Shown here: positions 25,318 through 35,171 of the stretch, piece by piece
Layout of the letters: every line of letters begins with the position of its first letter
Numbering within the stretch: the first letter of the stretch is position 1
Translations under genes and position numbers: made by a program
Source: Helicobacter canis
Lineage (GTDB): Bacteria > Campylobacterota > Campylobacteria > Campylobacterales > Helicobacteraceae
Reading direction: 5' to 3'
DNA: 64,000 bases
Assembly (NCBI RefSeq): GCF_900451095.1
Contig: NZ_UGHV01000001.1
Location: 1,488,001-1,552,000 of the forward strand
The notes under the pieces: model-generated
Databases searched by the model: none
What the model was told of the DNA's origin: nothing
Seen by the model: only the letters and a program-made list of their open reading frames with translations

Positions 25318-27906
25318 TTATAGGGCGAAGTCTTTGATCTTGTCAAATTCTAGGTATTTATAGACTTTAGAGGTGTCTTGCCCTAGCTTTTGTGGGACTA
25401 TTTGGAGGTATTCTTCAAGGCTTGGAAGTCGCCCGAGCTTGGCACACACCGCGCCTAGCTCCGCGCTGCCTAGATAGACTTGCGCGCCTTTACCCATACG
25501 ATTGTCGAAGTTTCTTGTAGAGGTGGAGAAGACCACGGCATTATCTTTCACGCGCGCTTGATTGCCCATACAAAGGCTGCAGCCGGGCACTTCGATCCTA
25601 GCACCTGCTGCGCCAAAGAGAGAGAAGTAGCCCTCATCGCTTAGCTGCTTAGAATCCATTTTTGTAGGAGGCACAAGCCAAGTGCGTGTGGCAGACTGCC
25701 CTTCGTTTTTCATAATCTCGCCAAACGCCCTAAAATGCCCGATATTTGTCATACAGCTACCGATGAAGACTTCATCGATATTTTTGGGGCGTTTAGGATC
25801 TGCTAGGATCTCGCTTAGTGTGGCTACATCATCAGGGTCATTGGGGCAGGCTAGGATAGGATCTGTGATTTCATTTAGATCAATCTCAATCACCGCGGCA
25901 TACTCGGCATCTTTATCCGCTCTTAGCAAGACGGGGTTATTGATCCACTCGCGCATTTTTTCCGCGCGGCGTGCTAGGGTCTTGGCATCGCCATAGCCGT
26001 CTTTGATCATTGCGTTGATGAGTGAAATATTGGATTCTAGGTATTCGATTATGGGCTCTTTGTTTAAGGCTATGGTGCAAGCAGCCGCACTGCGCTCGGC
26101 ACTCGCATCACTTAGCTCAAACGCCTGCTCGACTTTGATATTTTCTAGCCCTTCGATCTCTAGGATTTTGCCGCTGAAGATGTTCTTTTTGTTTTGCTTG
26201 GGGACGGTTAGGAGTCCTTGCTTGATAGCGTAGTAAGGGATCGCATTGACAAGATCGCGCAGGGTGATGCCCGGATTCATCTTGCCTTTGAAGCGCACAA
26301 GCACGGATTCTGGCATATTAAGTGGCATAGAGCCTGTAACTGCCGCAAAGGCTACAAGCCCGCTGCCTGCTGGGAAGCTAATGCCTATGGGGAAGCGAGT
26401 GTGTGAGTCTCCACCTGTGCCAACGGTATCTGGCAGGCAGAAGCGATTGAGCCACGAGTGGATCACGCCATCTTTAGGGCGTAGGGCGACACCACCGCGA
26501 TTGCGCATAAAATCTGGCAAAGTCGCTTGCAAGCTCACATCAGCAGGCTTGGGGTAGGCTGCTGTGTGGCAGAAGCTTTGCATCACAAAATCCGCGCTAT
26601 AACTTAGGCTGGCAAGCTCTTTGACTTCATCGCGAGTCATAGCACCGGTGGTGTCTTGGCTGCCCACGGTGGTGGCGATTGGCTCGCAGTATTCGCCTGC
26701 TCTAACCCCATCTTTGCCGCACGCGCGACCGACCATTTTCTGCGCTAGGGTGAAGCCCTTGGTGCTAGATTGTGGCTGGGCAGGCTTGGCAAAGCCCTCA
26801 AACTCGCCTAGCCCTAGGAATTTACGCGCCTTGTTGGTAAGCCCTCGCCCGATGATAAGGGGGATCCTCCCGCCCGCGCGGATTTCATCAAAGATTGTAT
26901 TTGGGCTTAAGGTGAATTTGCTTACCACCTCGCCATTTTTCACAATCTCGCCACTATAAGGCTTAAGCGTGATAATATCGCCCTCTTTTAGCTTATCGAC
27001 ATTGGCTACCACAGGCAAGCAGCCGCTATCTTCACAAGTGGCAAAAAATATTGGCGCGATAATGCCGCCTATCACAAAGCCGCCGCTTTTTTTGTTTGGC
27101 ACAAATGGAATGTCATTGCCAAAATGCCATACGATAGAGTTGCAAGCGGATTTGCGGCTGCTACCTGTGCCGACCACATCGCCGACATACACGACACTAG
27201 CACCATTATCCTTGGCGATTTTTTTGATATTTTCTATGCGAGATTCGTAGTTATCTATGCGGCTTTTTAGCATAGCTTTAGCGTGAGTGGGTATATCACT
27301 TCTGGTGAAAGCATCGCTTGCTGGGCTTAGGTCATCGGTGTTGGTCTCGCCATCGATTTTAAGCACGGCAAGCTTAATCTCCTCTGGCAAGGCAGGCTTA
27401 TGCAAAAACCACTCTGCATTTGCCCACGACTCGATGATTTCTTTTGCTAGGGTAGAAGTTTTGCTCATCGCCGCAATGGTATCAAAGGTGTCATAGATAA
27501 GCAGTGTGTGCTTTAGCCCATTTGCTGCGGTTTGTGCTACTTGCTTGTCGCTATTTTCTAGGGCTTTGATGAGATAGGGGACATTGTAGCCTCCTAGCAT
27601 TGTGCCAAGTAGCTTTGCTGCTAGCTCTGGGGAGATGCTCTTGCAGGATTTGCCGGCGATGATCTCGCCTAAAAATTCAGCCTTAAGCTTGGCTCCTTCA
27701 TCGACTCCGGGGCTTACGCGATTGGTGAGCAAATCAAGTGCGAAGTCTTGCTCCTCCTTGCTAGCAGCGGAATCTAGCAGGATTTTGATCACTTCGCTAA
27801 CTTGCGTTTGCGTAAGTGGTAGTGGTGGGACGCCTTCTTTGGCTCGCTCTTGCACGGCGTTGTTGTAGTCTGTGATAAATGCTTGCATTGGGGTTCTCCT
27901 TTTCAT
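25318..27906 (-). CDS. acnB: Aconitate hydratase B
   Basis: 862 residues, the AcnB length and domain order: N-terminal HEAT-like part, swivel domain ([49 protein letters not shown]), then the Fe-S catalytic part with [25 protein letters not shown] and [13 protein letters not shown] providing the cluster cysteines. Isomerises citrate to isocitrate in the TCA cycle. Start has AAAGGAG in front. Confidence 0.97.
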   Translation of the reverse strand: MKRRTPMQAFITDYNNAVQERAKEGVPPLPLTQTQVSEVIKILLDSAASKEEQDFALDLLTNRVSPGVDEGAKLKAEFLGEIIAGKSCKSISPELAAKLLGTMLGGYNVPYLIKALENSDKQVAQTAANGLKHTLLIYDTFDTIAAMSKTSTLAKEIIESWANAEWFLHKPALPEEIKLAVLKIDGETNTDDLSPASDAFTRSDIPTHAKAMLKSRIDNYESRIENIKKIAKDNGASVVYVGDVVGTGSSRKSACNSIVWHFGNDIPFVPNKKSGGFVIGGIIAPIFFATCEDSGCLPVVANVDKLKEGDIITLKPYSGEIVKNGEVVSKFTLSPNTIFDEIRAGGRIPLIIGRGLTNKARKFLGLGEFEGFAKPAQPQSSTKGFTLAQKMVGRACGKDGVRAGEYCEPIATTVGSQDTTGAMTRDEVKELASLSYSADFVMQSFCHTAAYPKPADVSLQATLPDFMRNRGGVALRPKDGVIHSWLNRFCLPDTVGTGGDSHTRFPIGISFPAGSGLVAFAAVTGSMPLNMPESVLVRFKGKMNPGITLRDLVNAIPYYAIKQGLLTVPKQNKKNIFSGKILEIEGLENIKVEQAFELSDASAERSAAACTIALNKEPIIEYLESNISLINAMIKDGYGDAKTLARRAEKMREWINNPVLLRADKDAEYAAVIEIDLNEITDPILACPNDPDDVATLSEILADPKRPKNIDEVFIGSCMTNIGHFRAFGEIMKNEGQSATRTWLVPPTKMDSKQLSDEGYFSLFGAAGARIEVPGCSLCMGNQARVKDNAVVFSTSTRNFDNRMGKGAQVYLGSAELGAVCAKLGRLPSLEEYLQIVPQKLGQDTSKVYKYLEFDKIKDFAL

Positions 27907-28031
27907 TGTTGGGGTTGCTTTGAGAATTTCTAGTATAGCAAATCTTGCGCTAGCATAAGTTTAATTATTTCTTAACTTTTCTTTGTTTTATGCTTTGCAG
28001 TATGTGGCGTATAGCAGGATTTGCCTATGGC

Positions 28032-28727
28032 TTACAATCCGCCAAATCGCCTTGTGCGTGAGTGAAACTCCTCAATAATGCGCGCTAGCTCGTTGGTATT
28101 AAAATCTGGCCACAGCGTCTGGGTGAAAGCTAGCTCGGCATAGCTTGCTTGCCATAACAAAAAGTTTGAGAGTCGCTGCTCGCCACCTGTGCGGATAAGC
28201 AAATCCACATCGGGCATATCTGCAGTATCAAGCGCATTGGCTAGAGTGGATTCTAGGGCTTTGGCGGCTTCTTGCGGATCATCACTAAGCTTTGGGCTTG
28301 CTAGCACAATCTTGTGGCAGGCTCTGGTGATCTCATTGCGCGAGCCGTAGTTTAGGGCTAGGGTTTGGGTCAAGTTTGTGTAGTGGGAGGTGGAGGATTC
28401 TAGGTCTAAGATTAGATGCTTTAATGGCTGGGAGAAGAAGTCTATATCCCCAATCGCGCGGAATCTAATGGCATTGTCGTGGTAGGTCTTGGCTTCATCG
28501 CGCAAATATCGCTCTAAAAGCTTCATAAGGAAATCGACCTCTGTTTTGGGGCGATTCCAATTCTCTGTGGAGAAGGCATAGAGTGTGAGATAGCCTATAT
28601 CGTGCTTGGCGCACCAATTTGTGATCGTGCGGACATTGCTCGCGCCTTTTTTATGTCCTGCTTGTCGTGGCTTGCCTTGTAGCTGTGCCCATCTGCCGTT
28701 GCCGTCCATAATGATTGCTAGGTGCAT
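28032..28727 (-). CDS. uppS: Undecaprenyl diphosphate synthase
   Basis: 231 residues; HLAIIMDGNGRWAQLQGKPR at the start holds the catalytic Asp, and YAFSTENWNRPKTEV and DLLIRTGGEQRLSNFLLWQASYAEL complete the cis-prenyltransferase signature. Makes the C55 carrier for peptidoglycan and surface glycans. Confidence 0.95.
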   Translation of the reverse strand: MHLAIIMDGNGRWAQLQGKPRQAGHKKGASNVRTITNWCAKHDIGYLTLYAFSTENWNRPKTEVDFLMKLLERYLRDEAKTYHDNAIRFRAIGDIDFFSQPLKHLILDLESSTSHYTNLTQTLALNYGSRNEITRACHKIVLASPKLSDDPQEAAKALESTLANALDTADMPDVDLLIRTGGEQRLSNFLLWQASYAELAFTQTLWPDFNTNELARIIEEFHSRTRRFGGL

Positions 28728-28746
28728 TGTATATCCTTTTTTTTGG

Positions 28747-28871
28747 TGGATTCGGCTTTGCGCGATAAATCGTGGATTGCTTCGCGCGTGCTGCAGTTAC
28801 ATACGCCAAGTATGCGCCCTTGCACGCACTCGCAAAACCCCGATTTATCATCGCAAATCCTAGAATCCTTT
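28747..28871. repeat. Longer repeat, copy 2
   Basis: Same 125-bp element as at 20272-20396. The region 28728-29103 has no gene; it holds this element and two motif hairpins. Confidence 0.85.
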
Positions 28872-28899
28872 GTTTGCTCTTGTAGAGTTTGAGTGGTTT

Positions 28900-28930
28900 A
28901 AAAGTGGATTCTAGCCTAGAATCCACTTTT
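28900..28930 (-). terminator. Inverted pair of the CTAGAATCCACTTTT motif
   Basis: AAAAGTGGATTCTAG (28900-28914) and its complement (28916-28930) around one base. Together with the flanking direct repeat it is a near copy of the element at 28987-29055. Confidence 0.6.
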
Positions 28931-29014
28931 GCTGCTGCCTATTCACTTGGCTACAAAGCACATTTTGAGCCGTTTTCAATCCTTTGTGCTCGTGTAGAGT
29001 TTGGGTGGTTTCAA

Positions 29015-29043
29015 AAGTGGATTCTAGACTAGAATCCACTTTT
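29015..29043 (-). terminator. Inverted motif pair downstream of mnmE
   Basis: Arms of 14 bases around one base, about 60 bases past the mnmE stop; on the minus strand the second arm ends in CACTTTTG. It could terminate the rpmH-mnmE transcript. Confidence 0.55.
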
Positions 29044-29103
29044 GACATTGCTGCTTTTCTTGCTGCTCTAGAATCCACTTTCGCGCCTTATGACTAGATC
29101 CAA

Positions 29104-30474
29104 TCACTTCCCCAAGCAAAACTGCCCAAACATACTATCAAGCACTTCTTCACTATTGTAGGGGTGGGTGATATGCCCTATGGATTCTAGGGCATCTTTG
29201 ATATGGTAGGCAAACAGCTCTAATTCTAGGGAGTCTAGCTTGGTGCAAGCACTTTGTATATGGGCTTGTGTTTGTGCGATTGCCTCTTGCTGGTAGGGTG
29301 CGCTTAGGATAATGTCTTGGTAGGATTCTTGGGCTAGGGCTTGTGCGATCGCGCTATAAAGTATGCTAGCAGTGGCGGATTTATCTAGGGCATTTACCGC
29401 GATTGTAGCGGCAGAAGTGGATTCTAGGCTTTGGAGTGTGGCTGAATCTAGTCTGCTTGGGAGGTCGCATTTGTTGATTATAGGGAGTATTTTGGGGGGG
29501 CTTTGGCGGCTTGCGCCCTCTTCTTGCACGAGTGCTATTATCGCTTCATCTTGAGTATCTAGAGGGCTAGAGCCATCGAAAACGACAAGGATTATGCTCG
29601 CTTCTTTTAGGGCTTGGAGGCTCTTTTCTATGCCTTTGGATTCTAGGGGGTCGGTGCTTTGGTGTATGCCAGCGGTGTCAATAAGCCGCACGCGGTGAGA
29701 TCCTATCAGCAACTCCTCTTCAATGCTATCGCGCGTGGTGCCGGCTATGGGAGAGGTGATGGCGCGATCATAGAGCAAAAGTGCATTAAGCAAGGAGGAC
29801 TTGCCGACATTTGGCTTGCCGATAAGGCAAAGGCTGTGGCATTGATTGGGGCGAGCTTTGGAAAAGGTGTAGATATTGCTTAGGCGCGTGGCAAGGGCAT
29901 CTAGCATAGAGTGGATTCTAGTGATAATATCGCTTGGAATGTCTTCTTCACTATAATCAATCATCACTTCTGTGTGAGCTAGGGCGTTTATAAGGCTTAT
30001 GCGCACTTGCTTTACAAACGCTCCTAAATCGCCTTTTAGCTGCTTGGCTAATGCGCTTTGGAAAGAGGCGTCCCTTGTGGCAATCATCTGGGCTATGGCG
30101 TTTGCTTGAGCGAGATCTAAGCGACCATTGAGATAAGCGCGCTTGGTAAATTCCCCAGCCCTAGCGATCCTAGCTCCTAGGGCTAGGCATTGGCTTAGGA
30201 TTTTGCTGCCGATGATCTCGCCGCCGTGGCACTGAAACTCCACGACTTCTTCACAAGTGTAGCTTCTTGGCGCGGCAAAATACAGCACTATGGCTTCATC
30301 GATAAGCGCGCCTTGCGTGTCATAGAGTGTGCGTAAGGCGGCGTAGCGTGGGGTGGGGAGCTGGTCTTTGATGATGGCTTGGGCGATTTGGGGGGCTAGC
30401 TCGCCACTCACACGCACGATACAAATCCCACCCACACCACTAGGGGTAGCAATAGCAGCTATGGTATCTTGCAT
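29104..30474 (-). CDS. mnmE: tRNA modification GTPase MnmE
   Basis: 456 residues. N-terminal formyl-THF-binding domain (DTIAAIATPSGVGGICIVRVSG, EFQCHGGE, TKRAYLNGRLDLAQANAI), GTPase domain with GKPNVGKS near residue 220, DTAGI and NKCD, and the C-terminal FGQFCLGK (usual form C-I/L-GK). With MnmG it makes the cmnm5 group on U34 of tRNAs. Last gene of the rpmH-rnpA-yidD-yidC-jag-mnmE block. Confidence 0.97.
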   Translation of the reverse strand: MQDTIAAIATPSGVGGICIVRVSGELAPQIAQAIIKDQLPTPRYAALRTLYDTQGALIDEAIVLYFAAPRSYTCEEVVEFQCHGGEIIGSKILSQCLALGARIARAGEFTKRAYLNGRLDLAQANAIAQMIATRDASFQSALAKQLKGDLGAFVKQVRISLINALAHTEVMIDYSEEDIPSDIITRIHSMLDALATRLSNIYTFSKARPNQCHSLCLIGKPNVGKSSLLNALLLYDRAITSPIAGTTRDSIEEELLIGSHRVRLIDTAGIHQSTDPLESKGIEKSLQALKEASIILVVFDGSSPLDTQDEAIIALVQEEGASRQSPPKILPIINKCDLPSRLDSATLQSLESTSAATIAVNALDKSATASILYSAIAQALAQESYQDIILSAPYQQEAIAQTQAHIQSACTKLDSLELELFAYHIKDALESIGHITHPYNSEEVLDSMFGQFCLGK

Positions 30475-30487
30475 ATAAGTCCAGAAT

Positions 30488-31258
30488 CTAGCGGTAAAAA
30501 TCGTTAATCACGATATACCGCTCATTTTGGGCGTTTTGGCGGAAAGAGATGTATTTATCCGGAAATGTATCGCGGAGCTTTTTTAGCGCGATAAAGGCTA
30601 GAATCCCATCAAGCGGCTTGGTCTGGGCTTTGCCCTCTCGGCGCACTTCATTGATGATACCTACCAAATACGCCTCTATGGCTTCTTCTTGGTTTTGCAA
30701 AAATTGCGCGATTTCTAGGCGGATATTGTAGCCATAAGTGGGCTGGATCCAATTAAAAAGCAAGTAGGATAGGGCTTTGTAGCGGTAGCCTCTCTCACCG
30801 ATCAATAAGGCAGAATCCGCTCCATCTAAGAAGATATAGAGCGTTTGTGGATCACAGAAGCTTACTTGAATCGTGTGGATTTTGTAGGGCATAAAGCTTA
30901 GCATTTCTTCAATAGCAGCGGTGATTTCTGCGATGATTTCGTCTTTTGTCTGAAATATTTGTGTCGTTTCTGGAGAATCTTTGAAAAACTCTGATGCGTT
31001 AAAAAACTCTTGATCTGTGGCTTGTGTAGGCTGGTGTAGCGCGGCACTCTGTGGTGCATGGGCGTGTGGGATAGGGGCTGTGGCGTGGGGCTTGTCTTTT
31101 AGACTAACGACAATAGTCGCTGGCTTTTTAAATAAGCCCAAAAACCCGCTAGATTCATACTGGATAACTTCATATTCTAGCTCCGTGACAGAGCAGCCAA
31201 ACTCTAAAGCCGCTTGGCTTAATGCCTCTTGCAATGTCGGTGCAGTGATTTTTTTCAT
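30488..31258 (-). CDS. jag: Jag/KhpB RNA-binding protein
   Basis: 256 residues. N-terminal Jag domain (TLQEALSQAALEFGCSVTELEYEVI, GFLGLFKKPATI), then a KH-like domain (LIGERGYRYKALSYLLFNWI) and a C-terminal R3H-like part. Located between yidC and mnmE as in other Helicobacter. RNA-binding regulator in other bacteria; its targets here are unknown. Confidence 0.9.
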   Translation of the reverse strand: MKKITAPTLQEALSQAALEFGCSVTELEYEVIQYESSGFLGLFKKPATIVVSLKDKPHATAPIPHAHAPQSAALHQPTQATDQEFFNASEFFKDSPETTQIFQTKDEIIAEITAAIEEMLSFMPYKIHTIQVSFCDPQTLYIFLDGADSALLIGERGYRYKALSYLLFNWIQPTYGYNIRLEIAQFLQNQEEAIEAYLVGIINEVRREGKAQTKPLDGILAFIALKKLRDTFPDKYISFRQNAQNERYIVINDFYR

Positions 31259-31263
31259 CGGTG

Positions 31264-33000
31264 TTATTCCTTGGTTTTTGGTTTGGTCTTTTGGGCGTGG
31301 TCTTTGCTAGGCTTTTTGTGCTTGGCGATTTCTACGGCTCTTTGCTTATCGATGATTTTGTTGATGACAAGCTGCATACCGATAGCAAAGATGTTGTTGA
31401 TCGTCCAATACAGCACAAGCCCCGCTGGGAAAGTGATAAGGAAAAGCGTGAAAATAATAGGCAAAAGCTTGAAAATCCTTGCTTGCATAGGGTCTAGGGT
31501 ATTTGGTGTGAGAGCTTGCTGGATATACATACTAGCCCCCATAAGAATAGGCAAGATAAAGTAAGGATCCATTACTGATAGATCGTGTATCCATAGAATC
31601 CACTGCGAGCTTTTAAGCTCCACAGCATTATAGAGCACGCGATAAATAGCGAAGAATACGGGGATTTGTAGTAGTAGTGGCAAGCAGCCACCAAGTGGGT
31701 TTGCGCCGTGCTTTTTGTAGAGCTGCATCATATGCATTTGCATTTTTTGCGGATCGCCTTTGTATTGCTCTTGGATTTCTTTCATTTTAGGCGTGAGATC
31801 TTTAAGCCGCTGCATACTCATAATACCCTTATAGCTAAGAGGGAAGAGGATTAGTCGCACAATAATCGTAAGCCCGATAATCGCCCAGCCCCAATTCCCC
31901 ATAAGCATATAGAGCCACTCTAGGAGTAAAAATACCGGTTTAGCAAAAAAGGTGATAAGCCCATACTCCACGACATCAGTGAGCGGCTCGTAAATGGATT
32001 TTAGCAGCTGATAATTTTTGGGTCCTACATAGCCCTCTAGCTCGATATTAGAATCTAGCATAATATAGGGGATCGGGTGCTTTTTGCTATCGCCGACAAC
32101 CTGTGCGTGCAGCCCTCGCACATCGCGTGTGAAAAGTAGCGTAGTGAAGTAGCGATCTGATGCAGAGATAAAAGGCACTTGTGTGAAAGACTGCCCCTCT
32201 AGCTTGGCGTCTTTGTCTTCGATTTTTTCTATGGTGCCTTTTAATCCATCGCTTTTTAGCACAACGCCGTGGAACGCATAGCCATCATCATCAGCAACCG
32301 GGCGCATACCGCTTGAGAGCGCGTAAGGTGTGGGCTTGGACATAGCGATATTTATGGTGTATTTCAAGCCATCATCATCATAGAAAAACTGCAGAGTTTT
32401 GGTTATGGTCATATTTGGCATTGTTTGCGTGAGTGTGAGCGTTTGTGGTGTGCCGTTGTTCTCTAAGGTGATATGGGCGTTTGAAGCCTTGTAGGTGGTG
32501 CTTGTGGCGTGGGCGTTTAGGGCTTGATCTTGGAAGCGGATCTCTAGTGGTAGAATAGTCTGTGGCGCGAAAAGTGGGAGTTTTTCTTGGGGTGTGGATT
32601 CTGCGGAGTTTAGCCCAAAGAGCTTGCCCAAATGGCTAAAAAAGCCTTCTTGTCTTGGGGCGGTGAATTTCTTGTCTTTCAAATAGACTTGTGCGATTCT
32701 CCCTAGATCATCAATCTCTACTTCCACGCTACTAGAAACAACGCGCGAGATGATAGGGCGTGCAGGTGCTTGAAATGGACTATCTTGGCTGGCTTGTGGG
32801 GCTTGATTGTGAGCAAAGTTGGGAGAGTCTGCTTGACTTGTGCTAGATTCTGTGGAGTCTAGCGATTTTGCTGTGTTTGCTTGCTCGCGCTTCTGCTGGG
32901 CTTTGCTTGGGTCTTGCACAAAGTAGCTGTAAATAATAATGAAGATAAAAGAAACAACAACGGCAAGTAGCACTCGAGAATTGGTATCATCTTTTTTCAT
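31264..33000 (-). CDS. yidC: Membrane protein insertase YidC
   Basis: 578 residues. One N-terminal membrane segment (VLLAVVVSFIFIIIYSYFV), a periplasmic beta-rich domain (about 90-340), then the conserved insertase core with NWGWAIIGLTIIVRLILFPLSYKGIMSMQRL and LGGCLPLLLQIPVFFAIYRVL. Places membrane proteins such as F0 subunit c in the inner membrane. A lysine-rich C-terminal tail follows. Confidence 0.97.
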   Translation of the reverse strand: MKKDDTNSRVLLAVVVSFIFIIIYSYFVQDPSKAQQKREQANTAKSLDSTESSTSQADSPNFAHNQAPQASQDSPFQAPARPIISRVVSSSVEVEIDDLGRIAQVYLKDKKFTAPRQEGFFSHLGKLFGLNSAESTPQEKLPLFAPQTILPLEIRFQDQALNAHATSTTYKASNAHITLENNGTPQTLTLTQTMPNMTITKTLQFFYDDDGLKYTINIAMSKPTPYALSSGMRPVADDDGYAFHGVVLKSDGLKGTIEKIEDKDAKLEGQSFTQVPFISASDRYFTTLLFTRDVRGLHAQVVGDSKKHPIPYIMLDSNIELEGYVGPKNYQLLKSIYEPLTDVVEYGLITFFAKPVFLLLEWLYMLMGNWGWAIIGLTIIVRLILFPLSYKGIMSMQRLKDLTPKMKEIQEQYKGDPQKMQMHMMQLYKKHGANPLGGCLPLLLQIPVFFAIYRVLYNAVELKSSQWILWIHDLSVMDPYFILPILMGASMYIQQALTPNTLDPMQARIFKLLPIIFTLFLITFPAGLVLYWTINNIFAIGMQLVINKIIDKQRAVEIAKHKKPSKDHAQKTKPKTKE

Positions 33001-33098
33001 TCGCGTATCCTTCTAAAATTTATATTTGTGTAAGGCTCTTGCTAGCTTTTTGTAGCTGTTTGGTAGAGACATCTGCAGTATGCGGGATTGAGATTGCA

Positions 33099-33524
33099 TT
33101 ACTTACTCCTAAGTGCTGGAATGATGGCATAGCAAGTAGCGTCTTGCGCGCTCTTGTGCGTATGGATAGGGACATACCAATACACAAAGTCTTGGGCGTG
33201 TGTGGATTCTAGGTCAATGCCCTTTGTAACTCCTATGCTATGTGCTAGAAATCGCTTTTTGATGATCGGGTATTCTATCCCGCCTTGTGCGAAAGGCTGG
33301 CAGCGCATAAGGCGATAAGCTATCTTCATCATCGCGTGAAGTGGATTCTCGTGTGTCAAAAGCAAACAAGCATAATGCGAACAAGTCGGGTAAAATCTAC
33401 ACGAGCTACCAAATAGCGGCGATAGAAGCACCTTATACAATCGCCATAGTCCCAGCACCATAGCCACCGCGATTTTGCTGCCTTTTTTGCGTGTGAGCAA
33501 AGCTGTCTGTCTTGCTACTATCAT
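33099..33524 (-). CDS. yidD: Membrane protein insertion efficiency factor YidD
   Basis: 141 residues; the core LYKVLLSPLFGSSCRFYPTCSHYA and MKIAYRLMRCQPFAQGGIEYP is diagnostic. The 25-residue N-terminal and 50-residue C-terminal ends are longer than usual. The start overlaps the rnpA stop by 4 bases. Confidence 0.9.
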   Translation of the reverse strand: MIVARQTALLTRKKGSKIAVAMVLGLWRLYKVLLSPLFGSSCRFYPTCSHYACLLLTHENPLHAMMKIAYRLMRCQPFAQGGIEYPIIKKRFLAHSIGVTKGIDLESTHAQDFVYWYVPIHTHKSAQDATCYAIIPALRSK

Positions 33525-34105
33525 ACTACATCACAGAATCTAGCAAGATTGCTTTGGTTGTGAATTTTAGCATAGGCATTTGTGGGCTTGTGTGCTGTTT
33601 CTCGCGAGCATTGAGCCACGCACAGGCTATCCTTGCTATGATTGCTTATGCTGTGAGACATTGCTTTATTTGCTGGGCTATGCATTGCTTGGGTGCGTGG
33701 GGCTTGGCTAGGCTTGGCTTTTGCCTTGTGTAAATGCTGCAGGATAAAGGCTAGCGTTTTGTGGAGTGAGTCTTGCAGCTCTGCAAAGCTCAAATCCGCT
33801 ACACCGGGCTTAGCGACAAATACCAAGCACAATCCATACGCGATCTGCTCATTTGCACTGCATATCGCACGCACGCGTCTTTTTAGGCGGTTGCGCACTA
33901 CGGCATTGCCAACTTTGCGAGAGATACTAAGCCCGAGCCTTGAAGGCTGCTTAGGAGAATCGTGATCGCGGTATAGGTGGGTGTTTGTGTGGGATCCTAG
34001 CGGGCTAGAGATCTTGCACACATAAAGCGTGAAGCCTTTAGCATAGCGCGAAAACCCACGCTTATAGACAAAGTCAAATTCTTGCTTGGTTTTAAGTGAA
34101 TCCAT
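33521..34105 (-). CDS. rnpA: Ribonuclease P protein component with long C-terminal tail
   Basis: 194 residues. LKTKQEFDFVYKRG, RLGLSISRKVGNAVVRNRLKRRVRAI (the RNR motif) and FVAKPGVADLSFAELQDSL form the normal protein of about 130 residues; the remaining 60 are Ala/Ser/His-rich and unlike the family. Assists the RNase P RNA in cutting 5' leaders from tRNA precursors. Confidence 0.93.
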   Translation of the reverse strand: MDSLKTKQEFDFVYKRGFSRYAKGFTLYVCKISSPLGSHTNTHLYRDHDSPKQPSRLGLSISRKVGNAVVRNRLKRRVRAICSANEQIAYGLCLVFVAKPGVADLSFAELQDSLHKTLAFILQHLHKAKAKPSQAPRTQAMHSPANKAMSHSISNHSKDSLCVAQCSRETAHKPTNAYAKIHNQSNLARFCDVV

Positions 34106-34120
34106 AGCGACCTACTAGCG

Positions 34121-34255
34121 TTAGATTGCGAGTCGTTTGCGTCCTTTGGCGCGTCTTGCATTGATGACTCGGCGACCATTTTTTGTCTTCATTCTCTCGC
34201 GGAATCCGTGTGTCCTCTTGCGTGGTGTGTTGTGTGGTTGGTAAGTCCTTTTCAT
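34121..34255 (-). CDS. rpmH: Ribosomal protein L34
   Basis: 44 residues ([20 protein letters not shown] ... [13 protein letters not shown]), exact family length. First gene of the rnpA-yidD-yidC-jag-mnmE block; AAAGGGTTTTT precedes the start. Confidence 0.97.
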   Translation of the reverse strand: MKRTYQPHNTPRKRTHGFRERMKTKNGRRVINARRAKGRKRLAI

Positions 34256-34384
34256 AAAAACCCTTTAAATTAAGTGTAAAGCGCGGATTCTAGCATAGCT
34301 TGCCTTAGGTATAGCTTGAAAATCTCTGTATTTACTTTTTGGCTATATCGTTGCATTGTTATTTTAGTATTGCTAGGAGTTGGT

Positions 34385-35167
34385 GTGTATAGGGGTGTTT
34401 ATATAGCTCTTGGATTGGTGTTTGCTGTGTGGCTTGGTGGGTGCGCTCGCTTTGGCATTACGGCGGATTTTAGCGCGACAAAAGATGAGCTAGATATGCT
34501 TAAGCAAACAAGTGGCATAGAGATAAAAGCCTTGAAGCAAGGGGGCGTGAGCTATCAAAAGGGCGTGCAGATCTTGCGCTCTAGGCTTGTGGATTCTAGT
34601 GTGCAAGTTGAGCTTGGGCAAAAAGACATAGCCCATAGCGTGATTGTCCTTTATATCAGTGCGCAGCTAACGCCATCTGCAGCACAAAAGCACTCCGCAC
34701 AATCCCTACTCTTTAGCCCGGCAAATATTAGTGCGCATATAGGAGGCGTGGCATTAGAGGTGGTGGATTATGACAGGCTGCGCAAGGGTGATTATGACTT
34801 TATTGAGATTTTGCAAGATTTCAATATCCCCACGCCCACGCCTAGTGTAAATGCCCAAATGGTGCATTATAATATCTCACCATTTTATTATGTGGCAAGT
34901 CCGGGGTTTTTATATTTCCCGCTTATGGCAAGCCCATTTATGATAGAAAATCCAAGCACAATCGCCTATGCACAAGAGAAGCGCGGTGCGCTTAAAGTGC
35001 TACTAATGAATGCCTTGCGAGAATCTAGCTTATCAAGCGACAAGGCACAAGGCGGCTTTGTTGTCATCAAGGACAAGGGCATTAAGCACAATGGCATAAT
35101 GATAGTAGAAGTGCGGATTGTGGGTGAAGTGCATAGATTTGCCTTTAGGCTAGAGAAGTTAAAGTAG
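34385..35167 (+). CDS. Putative lipoprotein, Helicobacter-type, function unknown
   Basis: From the GTG at 34385 (AGGAG 6 bases upstream) the first 20 residues form a lipoprotein signal ending in the lipobox LGGC. The open frame also extends upstream to a TTG at 34316, which would add a second hydrophobic stretch and looks less likely. The mature protein, about 240 residues, begins with ITADFSATKDELDMLKQTSG and has mixed strands and no known domain recognised. It lies 4 bases before the CDF transporter gene, so the two are probably co-expressed. Confidence 0.65.
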   Translation: MYRGVYIALGLVFAVWLGGCARFGITADFSATKDELDMLKQTSGIEIKALKQGGVSYQKGVQILRSRLVDSSVQVELGQKDIAHSVIVLYISAQLTPSAAQKHSAQSLLFSPANISAHIGGVALEVVDYDRLRKGDYDFIEILQDFNIPTPTPSVNAQMVHYNISPFYYVASPGFLYFPLMASPFMIENPSTIAYAQEKRGALKVLLMNALRESSLSSDKAQGGFVVIKDKGIKHNGIMIVEVRIVGEVHRFAFRLEKLK

Positions 35168-35171
35168 CAGT

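Noticed and set aside
26246..26959. Long plus-strand frames opposite acnB
   Set aside because: Antisense shadows of a conserved gene; no ribosome sites.
34256..34384. Replication origin near rpmH
   Set aside because: No cluster of DnaA boxes and no dnaA; in Helicobacter rpmH is not next to the origin.
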